A stretch of 64,000 nt of DNA. It comes from Peptoclostridium litorale DSM 5388 (GTDB taxonomy: Bacteria > Bacillota > Clostridia > Peptostreptococcales > Peptostreptococcaceae). A model generated the notes under the pieces. It was given only the letters and a program-made list of their open reading frames with translations. It did not search any database and was not told the DNA's origin. The DNA lies in the NCBI RefSeq assembly GCF_900141635.1, contig NZ_FSRH01000004.1:62001-126000 (forward strand), written 5' to 3'. Shown one piece after another: positions 52,214 to 62,166 of the stretch. Position 1 is the stretch's first letter, and each line of letters starts with the position of its first letter. The position numbers and the translations under genes were made by a program.

Positions 52214-53842
52214 ATGTTTTTTAGCATACTGTTTGGAATTTTAGGAGGTTTGGGACTGTTCCTGTATGGAATGAATCTTATGGGATCGGGACTTCAAAAG
52301 GCGGCAGGAGACAGACTTAAAAGGATAATAGAGCTTCTTACAAGCAACAGGTTTACGGGAACTCTTGTGGGAATGTTTGTAACAGCCATAATTCAGAGTT
52401 CTTCAGCAACCACAGTAATGGTCGTAGGTTTCGTAAATGCGGGAATAATGAACCTGGGCCAGGCTGTGGGAGTGATAATGGGTGCCAATATAGGTACCAC
52501 TGTTACAGCCCAGCTTGTATCGTTTAAGCTTACAGATATTGCACCTGTAGCAGTGGGTGTCGGAATGATAATATACCTTTTCTCATCAAAGGAAAAGACA
52601 AAGCAGGTTGCGGAGATACTTATAGGTTTTGGTATACTTTTCATAGGTATGGATTTCATGAAAGATGCTGTAAAGCCTCTTAGAGAATTTGAGGGATTCA
52701 GGACAGCTCTTGTGAATTTTGGAAAGAATCCTGTACTGGGAATACTTATAGGGTTTGGACTTACTGTAATAGTTCAAAGTTCGAGTGCCTCTATGGGTAT
52801 ACTTCTTGCTCTTGCATCTGAAGGATTAATGCCGCTTAGTTCTGCGCTTCCTATACTTTACGGAGAAAACATAGGAACATGTGTGACTGCGCTGCTTTCG
52901 AGCATAGGGGCGAGCAAGAATGCAAAGAGGGCTGCCATAATGCACCTGTGCTTCAACATAATAGGTACACTTCTATTTATAGTTCTGCTAACAAAGCCTA
53001 TAGCGCACATAGTTACGCAGCTTGATCCTGGAAACGTTACAAGGCAGATAGCAAATACGCATACGCTTTTCAACATAACAAATGTTATAATACAGTTCCC
53101 ATTTGCAATGTTCCTTGTGAAAATAGCTACTACACTTGTTCCTGAGAAAGAAGGGGAAGAGAAGTTCAAGGTTACAAAATATCTTGACCCAAGGATAATG
53201 GAAACTCCAAGTATTGCTCTTGCCAATACTGTAAGAGAATGTCTTCACATGGGTAATGTTGCAAAAAGTTCCCTTGAAAATGCAATAAACGGTTTTATAA
53301 ATAGGGACGTTGAAGAGATAAAAGAGACTTTTAAAATAGAAAAAGACGTAAACGAACTGGAAAAGTCTATAATGGACTATCTCGTGAAGCTTTCGAACAA
53401 GGAACTTGGCGAAGGCAACAGGGAAATAGTGGACGGGCTTTTCAGTACAATAAATGACATAGAGAGAGTCGGTGACCATGCGGACAACCTCGCGGAACTT
53501 GCCCTTGATGTTCTTGACAAAAACCTTGTCTTTTCAAATGAAGCCATAAATGACATCAGAGTAATGTACAAGAAGACCATGGAGGCTTACGAGGGAGCAC
53601 TTGAAGCCATGAAAACAGGTGACAAGGATGTGGCTCTGAACGTAATAAGGATAGAAGAGCAGGTAGATGTAATGGAAAGATCGTACAGGATGAACCACAT
53701 ATACAGGCTTAACAAGGGTCTTTGCAATACTGAGGCGGGCATAATATTCCTAGACATGATAAGTAATTTTGAGAGGATTGCGGACCATGCTTCGAACATT
53801 GCCAGGGCGGTAATTGACTCATTGACTGTAAAGTCAGCATAA
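52214..53842 (+). CDS. Na/Pi cotransporter with C-terminal PhoU-like domain
   Basis: 542 residues from the ATG at 52214, after GAGGAGG; a longer frame from 52157 runs through the regulatory region. NptA/SLC34-type sodium-phosphate cotransporter: two inverted repeats each with a QSSS motif (IIQSSSATTVMVVGF and VIVQSSSASMGILLA), 8-9 membrane helices, and a C-terminal PhoU-like helical domain (~345-540) with the usual metal-binding E/D patterns (DIERVGDHADNLAE; FERIADHASNIA). Takes up inorganic phosphate with Na+. Pho-like boxes upstream support phosphate control. Confidence 0.93.
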   Translation: MFFSILFGILGGLGLFLYGMNLMGSGLQKAAGDRLKRIIELLTSNRFTGTLVGMFVTAIIQSSSATTVMVVGFVNAGIMNLGQAVGVIMGANIGTTVTAQLVSFKLTDIAPVAVGVGMIIYLFSSKEKTKQVAEILIGFGILFIGMDFMKDAVKPLREFEGFRTALVNFGKNPVLGILIGFGLTVIVQSSSASMGILLALASEGLMPLSSALPILYGENIGTCVTALLSSIGASKNAKRAAIMHLCFNIIGTLLFIVLLTKPIAHIVTQLDPGNVTRQIANTHTLFNITNVIIQFPFAMFLVKIATTLVPEKEGEEKFKVTKYLDPRIMETPSIALANTVRECLHMGNVAKSSLENAINGFINRDVEEIKETFKIEKDVNELEKSIMDYLVKLSNKELGEGNREIVDGLFSTINDIERVGDHADNLAELALDVLDKNLVFSNEAINDIRVMYKKTMEAYEGALEAMKTGDKDVALNVIRIEEQVDVMERSYRMNHIYRLNKGLCNTEAGIIFLDMISNFERIADHASNIARAVIDSLTVKSA

Positions 53843-53870
53843 AATGGATATAAAAGCATATTGATGGTAA

Positions 53871-53913
53871 AATAAAAGGTAAATCCTTCAAATTGAAGGA
53901 TTTACCTTTTATT
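53871..53913 (+). terminator. Rho-independent terminator after the Na/Pi cotransporter
   Basis: A long stem AATAAAAGGTAAATCCTTC / GAAGGATTTACCTTTTATT with a 5-nt loop. Confidence 0.88.
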
Positions 53914-53936
53914 GATTTATAAGGCTATTTATGTCC

Positions 53937-53965
53937 TTGCAGATTGAATGGCTGTGGCATATAAT
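53937..53965 (+). promoter_or_regulatory. Promoter of mpg-pgi
   Basis: TTGCAG (53937-53942), 17-nt spacer, TATAAT (53960-53965), about 70 nt before the gene. Confidence 0.6.
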
Positions 53966-54038
53966 TTCATCAGATTTTATATAGCAAAATGGTATCGGCA
54001 TGATTCATTGTAAATATAATGAAAAGGTGGAATGAAGC

Positions 54039-54653
54039 ATGGGAGGTAGGCTGGAAAGGGATTTTTACATGAAGGATCCTGTTGAAGTTGCAAAAAAACT
54101 TTTAGGGAAAATAATAGTTAGAAAGCATGGGGGAACAACTTTGTCTGCCATGATAGTAGAATGTGAGGCGTACAGGGGGTCAGGGGACAAGGCCGCACAT
54201 TTTAACGGAAACAAGATTACCGATCGTACAAAAGTGGTATATGAAAAAGGCGGGCTTGCATATATATACCTTATATACGGAATGTACAGCTGCTTTAATA
54301 TTGTAACCGGAGGGGAGGGGGAAGCGGGAGCCGTTCTTATAAGGGCTGCCGAGCCGATTGAGGGGATCGAGCAAATGTGTATTAACAGGTTCGGGAATTA
54401 TGAAAACCGACACGGGAACATAAAAAATATTACAAATGGACCCGGAAAGCTGTGCATGGCAATGGGCATAGACCGAAGCCTGTACGGAGAAGATCTTTGC
54501 ACAAGTAGAAAGCTCTATATAGTTCAGGGAAAAGATATCGAAAATGATGATATGGTGTCTTCCAAAAGGGTAAATATAGATTATGCCCAGGAGGCGAAGG
54601 ATTTTCACTTTAGGTTTTACATAAAAGGGAATAGCTTCATATCAAAAAAATAG
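54039..54653 (+). CDS. 3-methyladenine DNA glycosylase (Mpg/AAG family)
   Basis: 204 residues. Base-excision repair enzyme removing alkylated purines and hypoxanthine. Family motifs are seen: the N-terminal VAKKLLGK, the active-site region VECEAYRG (catalytic Glu), AAHFNGNKITDRT, and YGMYSCFNIVT. Length matches bacterial members. Followed 26 nt later by pgi, apparently co-transcribed without an obvious functional link. Confidence 0.93.
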   Translation: MGGRLERDFYMKDPVEVAKKLLGKIIVRKHGGTTLSAMIVECEAYRGSGDKAAHFNGNKITDRTKVVYEKGGLAYIYLIYGMYSCFNIVTGGEGEAGAVLIRAAEPIEGIEQMCINRFGNYENRHGNIKNITNGPGKLCMAMGIDRSLYGEDLCTSRKLYIVQGKDIENDDMVSSKRVNIDYAQEAKDFHFRFYIKGNSFISKK

Positions 54654-54679
54654 AAAGAGTTTGAAAGGGGATACAGATT

Positions 54680-55993
54680 ATGGGGAGCATTAAATTAGAC
54701 TGCTTGGGAGTGGATAATTTCATAGGGGGACATGAACTGGGCTTGATGCAGCCTGTTGTAGACGCTGTTCATGAAATCATACATAAAAAAACCGGTCCGG
54801 GATCAGACTTTTTGGGATGGCTGGATATTCCAAACGGATACAATGCGGATGAAATTGAAAGGATACGAAAAGTAGCTTCGAATATAAGGAAAAACAGCGA
54901 AATATTCGTGGTAGTGGGCATAGGGGGGTCGTATCTTGGGGCAAAGGCGGCAATAGATATGATGAGCCATTCTTTTGCCAGTGTATTAGACCGGGAAAGA
55001 AGAGGCAGGCCACTAGTGCTTTTTGCAGGTCAAAACATAAGCACTTCATATATGAACGATCTTGTAGAGGTTCTTGAAGGCAGGGACTTTTCAGTCAATG
55101 TAATATCGAAATCGGGAACTACCACAGAACCGGCAATAGCATTCAGGATACTAAAGGGAATGCTTGAAAAAAAATATGGAATGGAAGGTGCCAGGAAGAG
55201 GATAGTTGTTACTACTGACGAGAAAAAAGGCGCTCTGCGAAAACTTTCAAATGAAAATGGCTACGAGACATTTACAATACCGGATGACGTTGGCGGAAGG
55301 TATTCGGTACTCACGCCCGTGGGTCTTCTGCCGATGAGCGTAGCCGGCATAGACATAGAAAAGGTGCTCCAAGGAGCATGCGACGCTCTGGAAGACTTGA
55401 AAGAAAAAGACGTAATGAAAAACGATGCATACAAATATGCGGCTCTTAGGAATATACTATACAAAAAGGGCATGTCAATAGAAATGCTTGTAAGCTATGA
55501 GCCTGCGCTTCACTATTTCGCGGAATGGTGGAAACAGCTTTTTGGCGAAAGCGAAGGAAAGGATTCTAAAGGGCTTTATCCCGCATCAGCAGAATTTTCA
55601 ACGGATTTGCATTCGCTGGGACAGTATATACAAGACGGCAGGAGAATACTTTTTGAAACTGTCATAAGGGTGGAAAAGCCAAAATGCAAAATGGAAATAC
55701 CTGCTTCAAGCGACGATACAGACGGACTCGGATACATAGAAGGCAAGGATATGGATTTTGTGAACCAAAAGGCACTAGAGGGTACAATGCTTGCCCATAT
55801 CGAAGGGGGAGTGCCTAACATACAAATTAAAATACCTTCAGTTGACGAGAATACACTTGGATACATGGTCTATTTTTTTGAAAAGGCATGTGCTGCAAGC
55901 GCATACATGCTGGGAGTGAATCCATTTGACCAGCCAGGGGTTGAATCATACAAAAAAAGCATGTTCAAGCTTCTTGGAAAGCCGGGATATTAA
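54680..55993 (+). CDS. pgi: Glucose-6-phosphate isomerase
   Basis: 437 residues, typical of the short Firmicute form. Interconverts glucose-6-P and fructose-6-P in glycolysis. Two SIS-fold domains; [11 protein letters not shown] and [17 protein letters not shown] are the diagnostic sugar-phosphate motifs, and the C-terminal [13 protein letters not shown] pattern is conserved. All catalytic regions look intact. Confidence 0.97.
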   Translation: MGSIKLDCLGVDNFIGGHELGLMQPVVDAVHEIIHKKTGPGSDFLGWLDIPNGYNADEIERIRKVASNIRKNSEIFVVVGIGGSYLGAKAAIDMMSHSFASVLDRERRGRPLVLFAGQNISTSYMNDLVEVLEGRDFSVNVISKSGTTTEPAIAFRILKGMLEKKYGMEGARKRIVVTTDEKKGALRKLSNENGYETFTIPDDVGGRYSVLTPVGLLPMSVAGIDIEKVLQGACDALEDLKEKDVMKNDAYKYAALRNILYKKGMSIEMLVSYEPALHYFAEWWKQLFGESEGKDSKGLYPASAEFSTDLHSLGQYIQDGRRILFETVIRVEKPKCKMEIPASSDDTDGLGYIEGKDMDFVNQKALEGTMLAHIEGGVPNIQIKIPSVDENTLGYMVYFFEKACAASAYMLGVNPFDQPGVESYKKSMFKLLGKPGY

Positions 55994-56132
55994 GTTCGGC
56001 TTGCAAGTTATTTAAAATGCTTAAAACTGTAATATCTGTTACAAATGAAACGTATCTGGGTATTTATTAAATGGATATGACATTATTATTTATGGATATA
56101 AATATATATGCAAAATACAGGGGGGATACTCT

Positions 56133-56573
56133 ATGCAAGTGAAAAAAATACTAGTCCCGGTAGACGGATCAGAAGCGAACAAGAAGGCAATAGAGATGGC
56201 AGGACAAATAGCAAGGAGCCAAAATTCAGGCATACTGCTTCTACATATAATAGAGCTCAACATGCCAAGTGCGCTCCAAGTCGAGTACTCATATGTTCAG
56301 TATTCATACACTGACGACGAACTAAAGAGCCTCAAGGACATATCCCAGAAGATACTTGAAAATGCAAAGAACATGCTGCCGGGAATTGAAGTTTCCACGA
56401 TGAGTGTTGTGGGTTATCCGGTGGATGAAATACTAAGGGTTTCAGAAGAAGAGGATATAGACATGATAGTCATGGCTACAAGGGGGATGACGGGAATAAA
56501 AAAATACCTCATGGGCTCCGTAACAAACAATGTTGTTCATCATTCGAAAAAGCCTGTGCTTGTAATTCCATAG
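56133..56573 (+). CDS. Universal stress protein (UspA family)
   Basis: 146 residues; RBS GGGGGG upstream. A single Usp domain with the N-terminal KILVPVDGSEANKKA and the C-terminal ATP-loop region ATRGMTGIKKYLMGSV. The classical G2xG9xG(S/T) motif has Ala in place of the first Gly, so ATP binding is likely but not certain. Standalone gene with its own terminator. Confidence 0.94.
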   Translation: MQVKKILVPVDGSEANKKAIEMAGQIARSQNSGILLLHIIELNMPSALQVEYSYVQYSYTDDELKSLKDISQKILENAKNMLPGIEVSTMSVVGYPVDEILRVSEEEDIDMIVMATRGMTGIKKYLMGSVTNNVVHHSKKPVLVIP

Positions 56574-56593
56574 CGTGGCATATTGATATAAGG

Positions 56594-56617
56594 AAGGCGG
56601 CTGAAAGCCGCCTTTTG
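56594..56617 (+). terminator. Rho-independent terminator after the Usp gene
   Basis: AAGGCGGCT / AGCCGCCTT with loop GAA, then TTGCG. Confidence 0.88.
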
Positions 56618-56663
56618 CGTGCAAAAAACAAGTAACCATATTGGAATACTGGCTACTTGTGAA

Positions 56664-56692
56664 TTGACAAAAAAACATATATAAAATATCAT
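56664..56692 (+). promoter_or_regulatory. Promoter of the NusG-II/Gx transporter pair
   Basis: TTGACA (56664-56669), 17-nt spacer, TATCAT (56687-56692). Confidence 0.7.
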
Positions 56693-56724
56693 CAGAGTAT
56701 AGAATGAATTTAGGAGTTGGAAAA

Positions 56725-57102
56725 TTGAAAAAAGTCGATTTTATAGTAGCATTTGTAGTTATGATTATAGCTTTTGCCGGAATGGGGGCAATGCGAACGG
56801 GCGGCGAAAGCAGCAGTCAAAAGCATGCAGAGATATGGACAGAAGGTCAGCTGTACAGGAGGGTTGATATAAAGGAAGGGTATAGTGAAAAAATAAAAAT
56901 CGAAAATGAACATGGTTACAATGTGGTTTATGTGCATGACAGAGGCGTAGAGGTTACAGAGGCCGACTGTAAAGACGGCATATGTGTTGACATGGGGTTT
57001 ATAGAAAATGACGGACAGATAATAGCATGCCTTCCTCACAAGTTGTATGTGAAAATAGTAAGCGATATAGAAAATAATGAAGTAGATGCCATTTCGCAGT
57101 AG
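56725..57102 (+). CDS. NusG domain II-containing membrane-anchored protein
   Basis: 125 residues from the TTG at 56725, 8 nt after AGGAG; the ATG at 56704 lacks a ribosome site. One N-terminal membrane helix (~5-22), then a NusG-II-type beta domain with the family-typical pattern CKDGICVDMGFI and GQIIACLPHKLYVKI (three cysteines). It is not the transcription factor NusG. These proteins are regularly encoded beside Gx transporter genes, as here, 11 nt away. Function unknown. Confidence 0.88.
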   Translation: MKKVDFIVAFVVMIIAFAGMGAMRTGGESSSQKHAEIWTEGQLYRRVDIKEGYSEKIKIENEHGYNVVYVHDRGVEVTEADCKDGICVDMGFIENDGQIIACLPHKLYVKIVSDIENNEVDAISQ

Positions 57103-57113
57103 GAGATGATATT

Positions 57114-57623
57114 ATGAAAAAATCAATGGATGTGAGAAAGCTTGTATTTTTAGCCCTCATGGTGGCACAATCCCTCGTGCTCTATGTTATTGAAAGCCTT
57201 ATGCCGCTTCCTTTTGTTGCACCAGGGGCGAAGCTTGGACTTTCAAACATAGTAAGCCTCACAGCTCTTTTGACATTTGGACTCAGGGATGCATTTGTAA
57301 TAATGTTTCTAAGAGTCATGATCTCTTCGCTTTTTTGGGGAGGCATGTCTATATTTTTATACAGCATTGCAGGGGGGGTGCTGAGCATAATTGCAATGTG
57401 GATTGTAATTAAAATATTTGGTAATAAAATAGGCACTACGGGTATAAGTATAACGGGAGCTGTGGCGCATAATATAGGCCAGCTTTCTATAGCGGCAATG
57501 GTTATTGAAAACATAAAGATATTTTATTATCTGCCAGTACTTATGGGAATAGCTGTTCCCACTGGGATTTTTGTAGGAGTGTGTACAGGCTTTATGAAAA
57601 AGTATGTTAAAAAATTAATATGA
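57114..57623 (+). CDS. Gx transporter family protein (heptaprenyl diphosphate synthase component I-like)
   Basis: 169 residues, 5-6 membrane helices. Annotated by tradition as heptaprenyl diphosphate synthase component I but the family looks like a small ECF-type or transporter subunit: APGAKLGLSNIVSL is the signature. RBS AGGAGATGA. Forms a conserved pair with the NusG-II protein and may handle an isoprenoid or quinone-related substrate; that is not shown here. Confidence 0.88.
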   Translation: MKKSMDVRKLVFLALMVAQSLVLYVIESLMPLPFVAPGAKLGLSNIVSLTALLTFGLRDAFVIMFLRVMISSLFWGGMSIFLYSIAGGVLSIIAMWIVIKIFGNKIGTTGISITGAVAHNIGQLSIAAMVIENIKIFYYLPVLMGIAVPTGIFVGVCTGFMKKYVKKLI

Positions 57624-57641
57624 CATTTAAAATGTTATATA

Positions 57642-57671
57642 TTGACAATAATGCAGATGGTTTGATATCAT
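57642..57671 (+). promoter_or_regulatory. Promoter of the Spo0E-like gene
   Basis: TTGACA (57642-57647), 18-nt spacer, TATCAT (57666-57671), about 55 nt before the start. Confidence 0.6.
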
Positions 57672-57727
57672 AGTATGTGAATGATGTATGTATATGTAGT
57701 TTTAATTCTTGTGAAATGGTGATGGAT

Positions 57728-57898
57728 ATGGAAAATGAAGATTTAAGAGAAGTAAAAGAAGAGATAGAACAGCTTAGGGAAGATATAAACAGGTACATAC
57801 AATATCCTGATATTTTTAAGGATGAGATACAAAAGGCGAGTAAAAAAATCGACAGCCTTATAAATGACTATATAAGGTTTAGTAGCGCTCCAAAATAA
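57728..57898 (+). CDS. Spo0E-like aspartyl-phosphate phosphatase
   Basis: 56 residues from the ATG at 57728, preceded by GGTGAT; upstream in-frame starts (57677, 57722) add residues with no family likeness. Two short helices, the second with SKKIDSLINDYI, matching the Spo0E motif SxxLDxLIxxY. Such proteins dephosphorylate Spo0A~P and delay sporulation. The motif has Ile for the usual Leu. Suggests the host has a Spo0A pathway. Confidence 0.8.
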   Translation: MENEDLREVKEEIEQLREDINRYIQYPDIFKDEIQKASKKIDSLINDYIRFSSAPK

Positions 57899-57915
57899 TA
57901 ATGTGAATATAGAGG

Positions 57916-57955
57916 TGCCGCAAAAATAAACTCTGTTTAATTTTGCGGTATTTTT
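57916..57955 (+). terminator. Rho-independent terminator after the Spo0E-like gene
   Basis: CCGCAAAA / TTTTGCGG with a second inner TAAAC / GTTTA pairing and loop TCT, followed by TTTTT. Confidence 0.88.
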
Positions 57956-58026
57956 GTTTTAAAATGCAAAAAAAGTCGAAATAAACCGGTTAATTAAAAT
58001 AATATATGAATATTTAAGCAATTCAT

Positions 58027-58054
58027 TTGATTCAACTTAAAAATAGTATATAAT
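58027..58054 (+). promoter_or_regulatory. Promoter of the chemoreceptor gene
   Basis: TTGATT (58027-58032), 16-nt spacer, TATAAT (58049-58054). It looks like a sigma-A promoter; no sigma-D (flagellar) promoter pattern was seen. Confidence 0.6.
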
Positions 58055-58088
58055 TATATAAATCAAATGAAGACAGGAGGAAATGACA

Positions 58089-60092
58089 TTGAAATTATTT
58101 TCAGGAGTGAAGGCTAAAATTTCCGTGATAATGATTGCAGCTATCATAATACCGGTTATTGCACTTGGATTTTTATCTTATGGCAAAGCGAGCAGCATAA
58201 TAGAGAAAAAGCTGGAGTACAGCTCAAATGCTGTATTGAACCATATAAACAGTTCAATACAGGGCTTTTTAAATGGATTTGAAAACAGCATTGAAGCGGT
58301 TTCACAGGACAGGTCGATTAAAGAGCTTGCCAGCAATAAGCAGCTTGAAGACCTTGCTGTACAGGAGTATGCAAGCGACATTTTGTTGAATATAGCGCAG
58401 GTGGATGAGAGCATACTGTCATCTTATCTGGGGACTGCGGACAAGAGGATGTACATATATCCTGAAAGTAATCTGCCGGAAGGATATGACCCTACGTCAA
58501 GACCTTGGTACAGCCTTGCGCTTGAAAACAGCGGAAAGGCTGTATTGACGAATCCTTACGAGGATGCAAATGCGGGAGGTATGGTTATTACGGTATGCAA
58601 GGCTGTCGAAGACGGGGGCGTACTCGGCGTTGTTGCGTATGACATAAGCCTTGTAGATTTTTCAAAGACTTTCAAGGACATAAAGGTTGGGAACACCGGT
58701 TATATGTTTATAACTGACGAAAACGGAATAATAGTATCACATCCGGACGAAAGCTTGGTAGGCAAGAATATTTCGGAATCAGAAAAATCGCTTTGGGATG
58801 CTGTAAAAGAAGGAGAAAGCGGTTTTAGCGAATATAAAAGCGGTTCAGAAAACAACGCTGTTGCATATCTTACAAACAAATCCTCTCGATTCAAGATTGG
58901 CATAGTGTTTTCAGAAGATGAAATAGCAGTCGACGTGAATCCAATAAGGACATTCACGCTTATGCTCGTGGCCATAGCTGTAGTGCTTGCAATAATAATA
59001 TCGATTATGATATCGGGGTGGATAACCAGGAATCTCAAGAAGCTGGACGACGCCTTTGAAAAGGCTTCACAGGGAGACCTGGCTGCAAATGTTGACATAA
59101 GGACTAATGATGAATTTGGAAAGATAGGTTCGAATTTCAACAAAATGATTCAAAATCTCGTATATCTCATAAAAAACATAAAGGACTCTTCAGAGACGGT
59201 TACGGTGACATCGCAGTCGCTAAGCAACATGGCATTTCAGACTAACAAGACTACAGAAGAAGTCGCAAAGGCGATAGCTGAAATCGCCGAAGTTACAAAT
59301 GAACAGGCTAGGGAGACTGAAGTGGGTGTCAGCAGGGCAGACGACATGGGAAGAAGCGTCCAGTCTGTTTCATCGTCAATAGAAGACATGGTTGAAATGT
59401 TTAAAAAGTCTAACGAACTCAATGAAAAAGGAATAGGCACAGTGAAAAAGCTTGCACAGGCAACTCAGGAAACCATAAATGCGGAGACAAGTGTCAACTC
59501 CATAATAAACGAGGTGGAAAAAAGCTCCCAGGAGATAGGAATAATAATACAGACAATAAACCAGATTGCAGAACAGACAAACCTGCTTGCCCTGAATGCG
59601 TCAATAGAGGCTGCGAGGGCGGGAGAGGCAGGAAGAGGATTTTCGGTAGTTGCGGACGAGATAAGAAAGCTTGCTGAAGAGACTGCCCAGTCCACAGGGC
59701 AGATAAAGAGCATAGTTGACGATATACAGGGAAAATCAAAGGATGCAGTCGATGGGATGAAGGAGGCTACGCAGAAAGTCCAGCAGCAGGTGGCATCTGT
59801 GGAAGAGACGGAAGATATATTCAATGAGATATCAACTACAATCCACGGGCTGCTGTCAAACGTCGAACAGATAGAAAATCTCAACTCGGACATGGTTGTT
59901 AGAAAAAATGAAATTATAGACGCCATGCAAAACATATCTGCCACTGCTGAAGAAAACTCGGCAGGTACGGAAGAGGTTTCTGCGTCCACAGAGCAAATAC
60001 TCGCGACAATGGAGGAGTTCAGCAGTCTTTCTGGAAACCTAAAGGCGCTGGCGCATAGCCTCCAGGGGGAAGTTGACAAGTTTAAATATTAA
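58089..60092 (+). CDS. Methyl-accepting chemotaxis protein with amino-acid-type dCache sensor
   Basis: 667 residues from the TTG at 58089, 9 nt after AGGAGG; the ATG at 58083 is too close to that site. Membrane helix 1 (~11-33), an extracellular dCache_1 domain (~35-280), membrane helix 2 (~290-315), HAMP (~317-370), and a cytoplasmic MA signalling domain with hairpin tip [19 protein letters not shown]. The ligand pocket shows Y133, R138, W140, Y141, Y157-E-D159 and D185, matching the known amino-acid-binding motif of dCache receptors. Likely an amino-acid chemoreceptor. Alone, with no che genes in the window. Confidence 0.92.
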   Translation: MKLFSGVKAKISVIMIAAIIIPVIALGFLSYGKASSIIEKKLEYSSNAVLNHINSSIQGFLNGFENSIEAVSQDRSIKELASNKQLEDLAVQEYASDILLNIAQVDESILSSYLGTADKRMYIYPESNLPEGYDPTSRPWYSLALENSGKAVLTNPYEDANAGGMVITVCKAVEDGGVLGVVAYDISLVDFSKTFKDIKVGNTGYMFITDENGIIVSHPDESLVGKNISESEKSLWDAVKEGESGFSEYKSGSENNAVAYLTNKSSRFKIGIVFSEDEIAVDVNPIRTFTLMLVAIAVVLAIIISIMISGWITRNLKKLDDAFEKASQGDLAANVDIRTNDEFGKIGSNFNKMIQNLVYLIKNIKDSSETVTVTSQSLSNMAFQTNKTTEEVAKAIAEIAEVTNEQARETEVGVSRADDMGRSVQSVSSSIEDMVEMFKKSNELNEKGIGTVKKLAQATQETINAETSVNSIINEVEKSSQEIGIIIQTINQIAEQTNLLALNASIEAARAGEAGRGFSVVADEIRKLAEETAQSTGQIKSIVDDIQGKSKDAVDGMKEATQKVQQQVASVEETEDIFNEISTTIHGLLSNVEQIENLNSDMVVRKNEIIDAMQNISATAEENSAGTEEVSASTEQILATMEEFSSLSGNLKALAHSLQGEVDKFKY

Positions 60093-60097
60093 ATGGC

Positions 60098-60137
60098 AAA
60101 GCGGTTTTGAGGATAATATCTTTAAAACCGCTTTTTT
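60098..60137 (+). terminator. Rho-independent terminator after the chemoreceptor
   Basis: AAAGCGGTTTT / AAAACCGCTTT with a 15-nt loop, then TTTT. Confidence 0.82.
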
Positions 60138-60257
60138 GCGGTATAATATTGACAGCTACACTCTAAACTTCGAATAAAAAACAAGAGTCGGATTTGCAAA
60201 CACACCTTAGGCGCCAAATGATTAATTCAGACAATAAACTGAAAGGGGAATAGACTT

Positions 60258-62048
60258 ATGGAAAGAGAAAAGATAGAGCAAATATACAAATGGGACATTG
60301 AAAGCTTTTACAGCAGTGAAGAAAAATTCGAAGCAGAATTTAAAGGCCTTGACGAAATGATAAAAAAAGTAGAAGGTTTCAAGGGGTGTCTTTCAAATGG
60401 GGCAGACGAGCTTTTTGAGTGCCTGTCCACATATGAGCAGATAATGAGGATTTCCGAAAACCTCTATGTATATGCGCACATGAAAAAAGATGAAGACAAC
60501 AGAAACAGCAAATACCAGGCTCTTTCGGGAAAGGCAGAAATGCTTTCCACAAGGATTTCAACTGCCACGTCTTTTGTGATTCCAGAGATAATTTCAATGA
60601 ATGAAAAGCTTCTTTCGGGATTCATGGAAGACGAAAGGCTTACATACTACAAAAGGTATATTGATGAAATAATAAGGAAGAAGCCTTATGTGCTTTCTCA
60701 AAACGAAGAGAGGATACTTGCGCTTTCGGGCGACATGTCTTCAGCTGCTGAAAATGCATTTGAGATGCTCTCTTTCGCGGATATGAAATTCCCGCATATA
60801 AAAGAAGAAGGCAAGGAGATAAGAATCACTCATGCAAATTTCATGACATTCATGAAAAGCAGTAGCAGGGAGACGAGAAAAGATGCGTTTGAAAAGCTCT
60901 ACTCTACATACGAAGGATATAAAAATACAATAGGAGCCACTCTTGCGGGAGCTGTAAAAAGGGAGATATTCTATTCAAGGGCGAGAGGCCATGAGTCGGC
61001 AATAAAGGGGTCGCTGTTTGAGGACAACATAAGCATAGATGTGTATGAAAACCTTATAGAGGCTGTCTCCGAAAAGCTCCAGCCGATGTACAAATATGTG
61101 CAGCTCAAAAAGGATTTTTTGGGAGTTGAAAAGCTCCACATGTATGACATATATGCACCCCTTGTAGACGACGTGGACATGAAAATTCCATATGAAAAGG
61201 CTAAAGAGATAATACTCGAGGCCCTAAAGCCGCTTGGAGAGGAATACACAGGCATAATAAAAAAGGCATTTGACGAAAGATGGATAGACGTTTATGAAAA
61301 CGACGGTAAAAAAGGCGGGGCGTACTCATGGGGCAGCTATGACTCAAAGCCATATATACTTATGAATTACAAGGAAGACCTGAATTCCATGTTCACGCTT
61401 GTGCATGAGCTGGGACACTCTGTACACAGCTATTATTCAAGAAGCTCGCAGCCCTATATAGATGCTCATTACAAAATATTTGTGGCTGAAGTTGCATCCA
61501 CGCTAAATGAGCTGTTGCTTATGGAGTACATGCTAAAAAATGCAAAGGGCAAAAAGGAAAAGCTCTATATACTGAACTACCATCTGGAGCAGTTCAGAAC
61601 TACAGTATACAGACAGACAATGTTTGCCGAATTTGAAAAGACAATACATGAAAAGTCAGAAGCAGGACAGGCTCTTACAGGGGAAGATTTTTCCAAGATA
61701 TATTATGATCTGAACAAGAAATACTACGGGGAGGACATTGAGATAGACAGCCAGATAGCCATAGAATGGGCGAGGGTTCCCCATTTTTACTCCAATTTCT
61801 ACGTATACAAATACGCCACTGGATTTTCAGCGGCTGCGGCTTTAAGCTTTTTGATAATGAATGACGGAGAAAGCGCACAGAGAAGGTATATAGAATTTTT
61901 AAAGAGCGGCGGGTCGAAATACCCTCTTGACCAGCTGAGAGATGCGGGAGTTGACATGGAAGACAAATATTCGGTTCTCAAAGCGCTCGAGCTGTTTGAA
62001 AAGGCTGTTGAGAAACTCTCGCTGGAAGATGATTTTACAAAAAGATAA
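60258..62048 (+). CDS. pepF: Oligoendopeptidase F (M3 family)
   Basis: 596 residues; RBS AAAGGGG. Zinc metallopeptidase cleaving peptides of about 7-17 residues in the cytoplasm. HExxH zinc site H383-E384-L-G-H387 (VHELGHSVHSYYS) with the third ligand in EVASTLNE (~411). N-terminal helical domain and the YDSKPYILMNYK segment are typical of PepF. Length is standard. No signal peptide. Confidence 0.97.
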   Translation: MEREKIEQIYKWDIESFYSSEEKFEAEFKGLDEMIKKVEGFKGCLSNGADELFECLSTYEQIMRISENLYVYAHMKKDEDNRNSKYQALSGKAEMLSTRISTATSFVIPEIISMNEKLLSGFMEDERLTYYKRYIDEIIRKKPYVLSQNEERILALSGDMSSAAENAFEMLSFADMKFPHIKEEGKEIRITHANFMTFMKSSSRETRKDAFEKLYSTYEGYKNTIGATLAGAVKREIFYSRARGHESAIKGSLFEDNISIDVYENLIEAVSEKLQPMYKYVQLKKDFLGVEKLHMYDIYAPLVDDVDMKIPYEKAKEIILEALKPLGEEYTGIIKKAFDERWIDVYENDGKKGGAYSWGSYDSKPYILMNYKEDLNSMFTLVHELGHSVHSYYSRSSQPYIDAHYKIFVAEVASTLNELLLMEYMLKNAKGKKEKLYILNYHLEQFRTTVYRQTMFAEFEKTIHEKSEAGQALTGEDFSKIYYDLNKKYYGEDIEIDSQIAIEWARVPHFYSNFYVYKYATGFSAAAALSFLIMNDGESAQRRYIEFLKSGGSKYPLDQLRDAGVDMEDKYSVLKALELFEKAVEKLSLEDDFTKR

Positions 62049-62166
62049 CCTGCATTTAACATTTTCATAACAAAGCCTTACTCCTAAAATGGTATCTTTT
62101 AATTGCAGGTCATAAGAAGCATAGGGCCGCAGAGTCATCATAAAAGTAAAGCAGGGAGGACAATGG

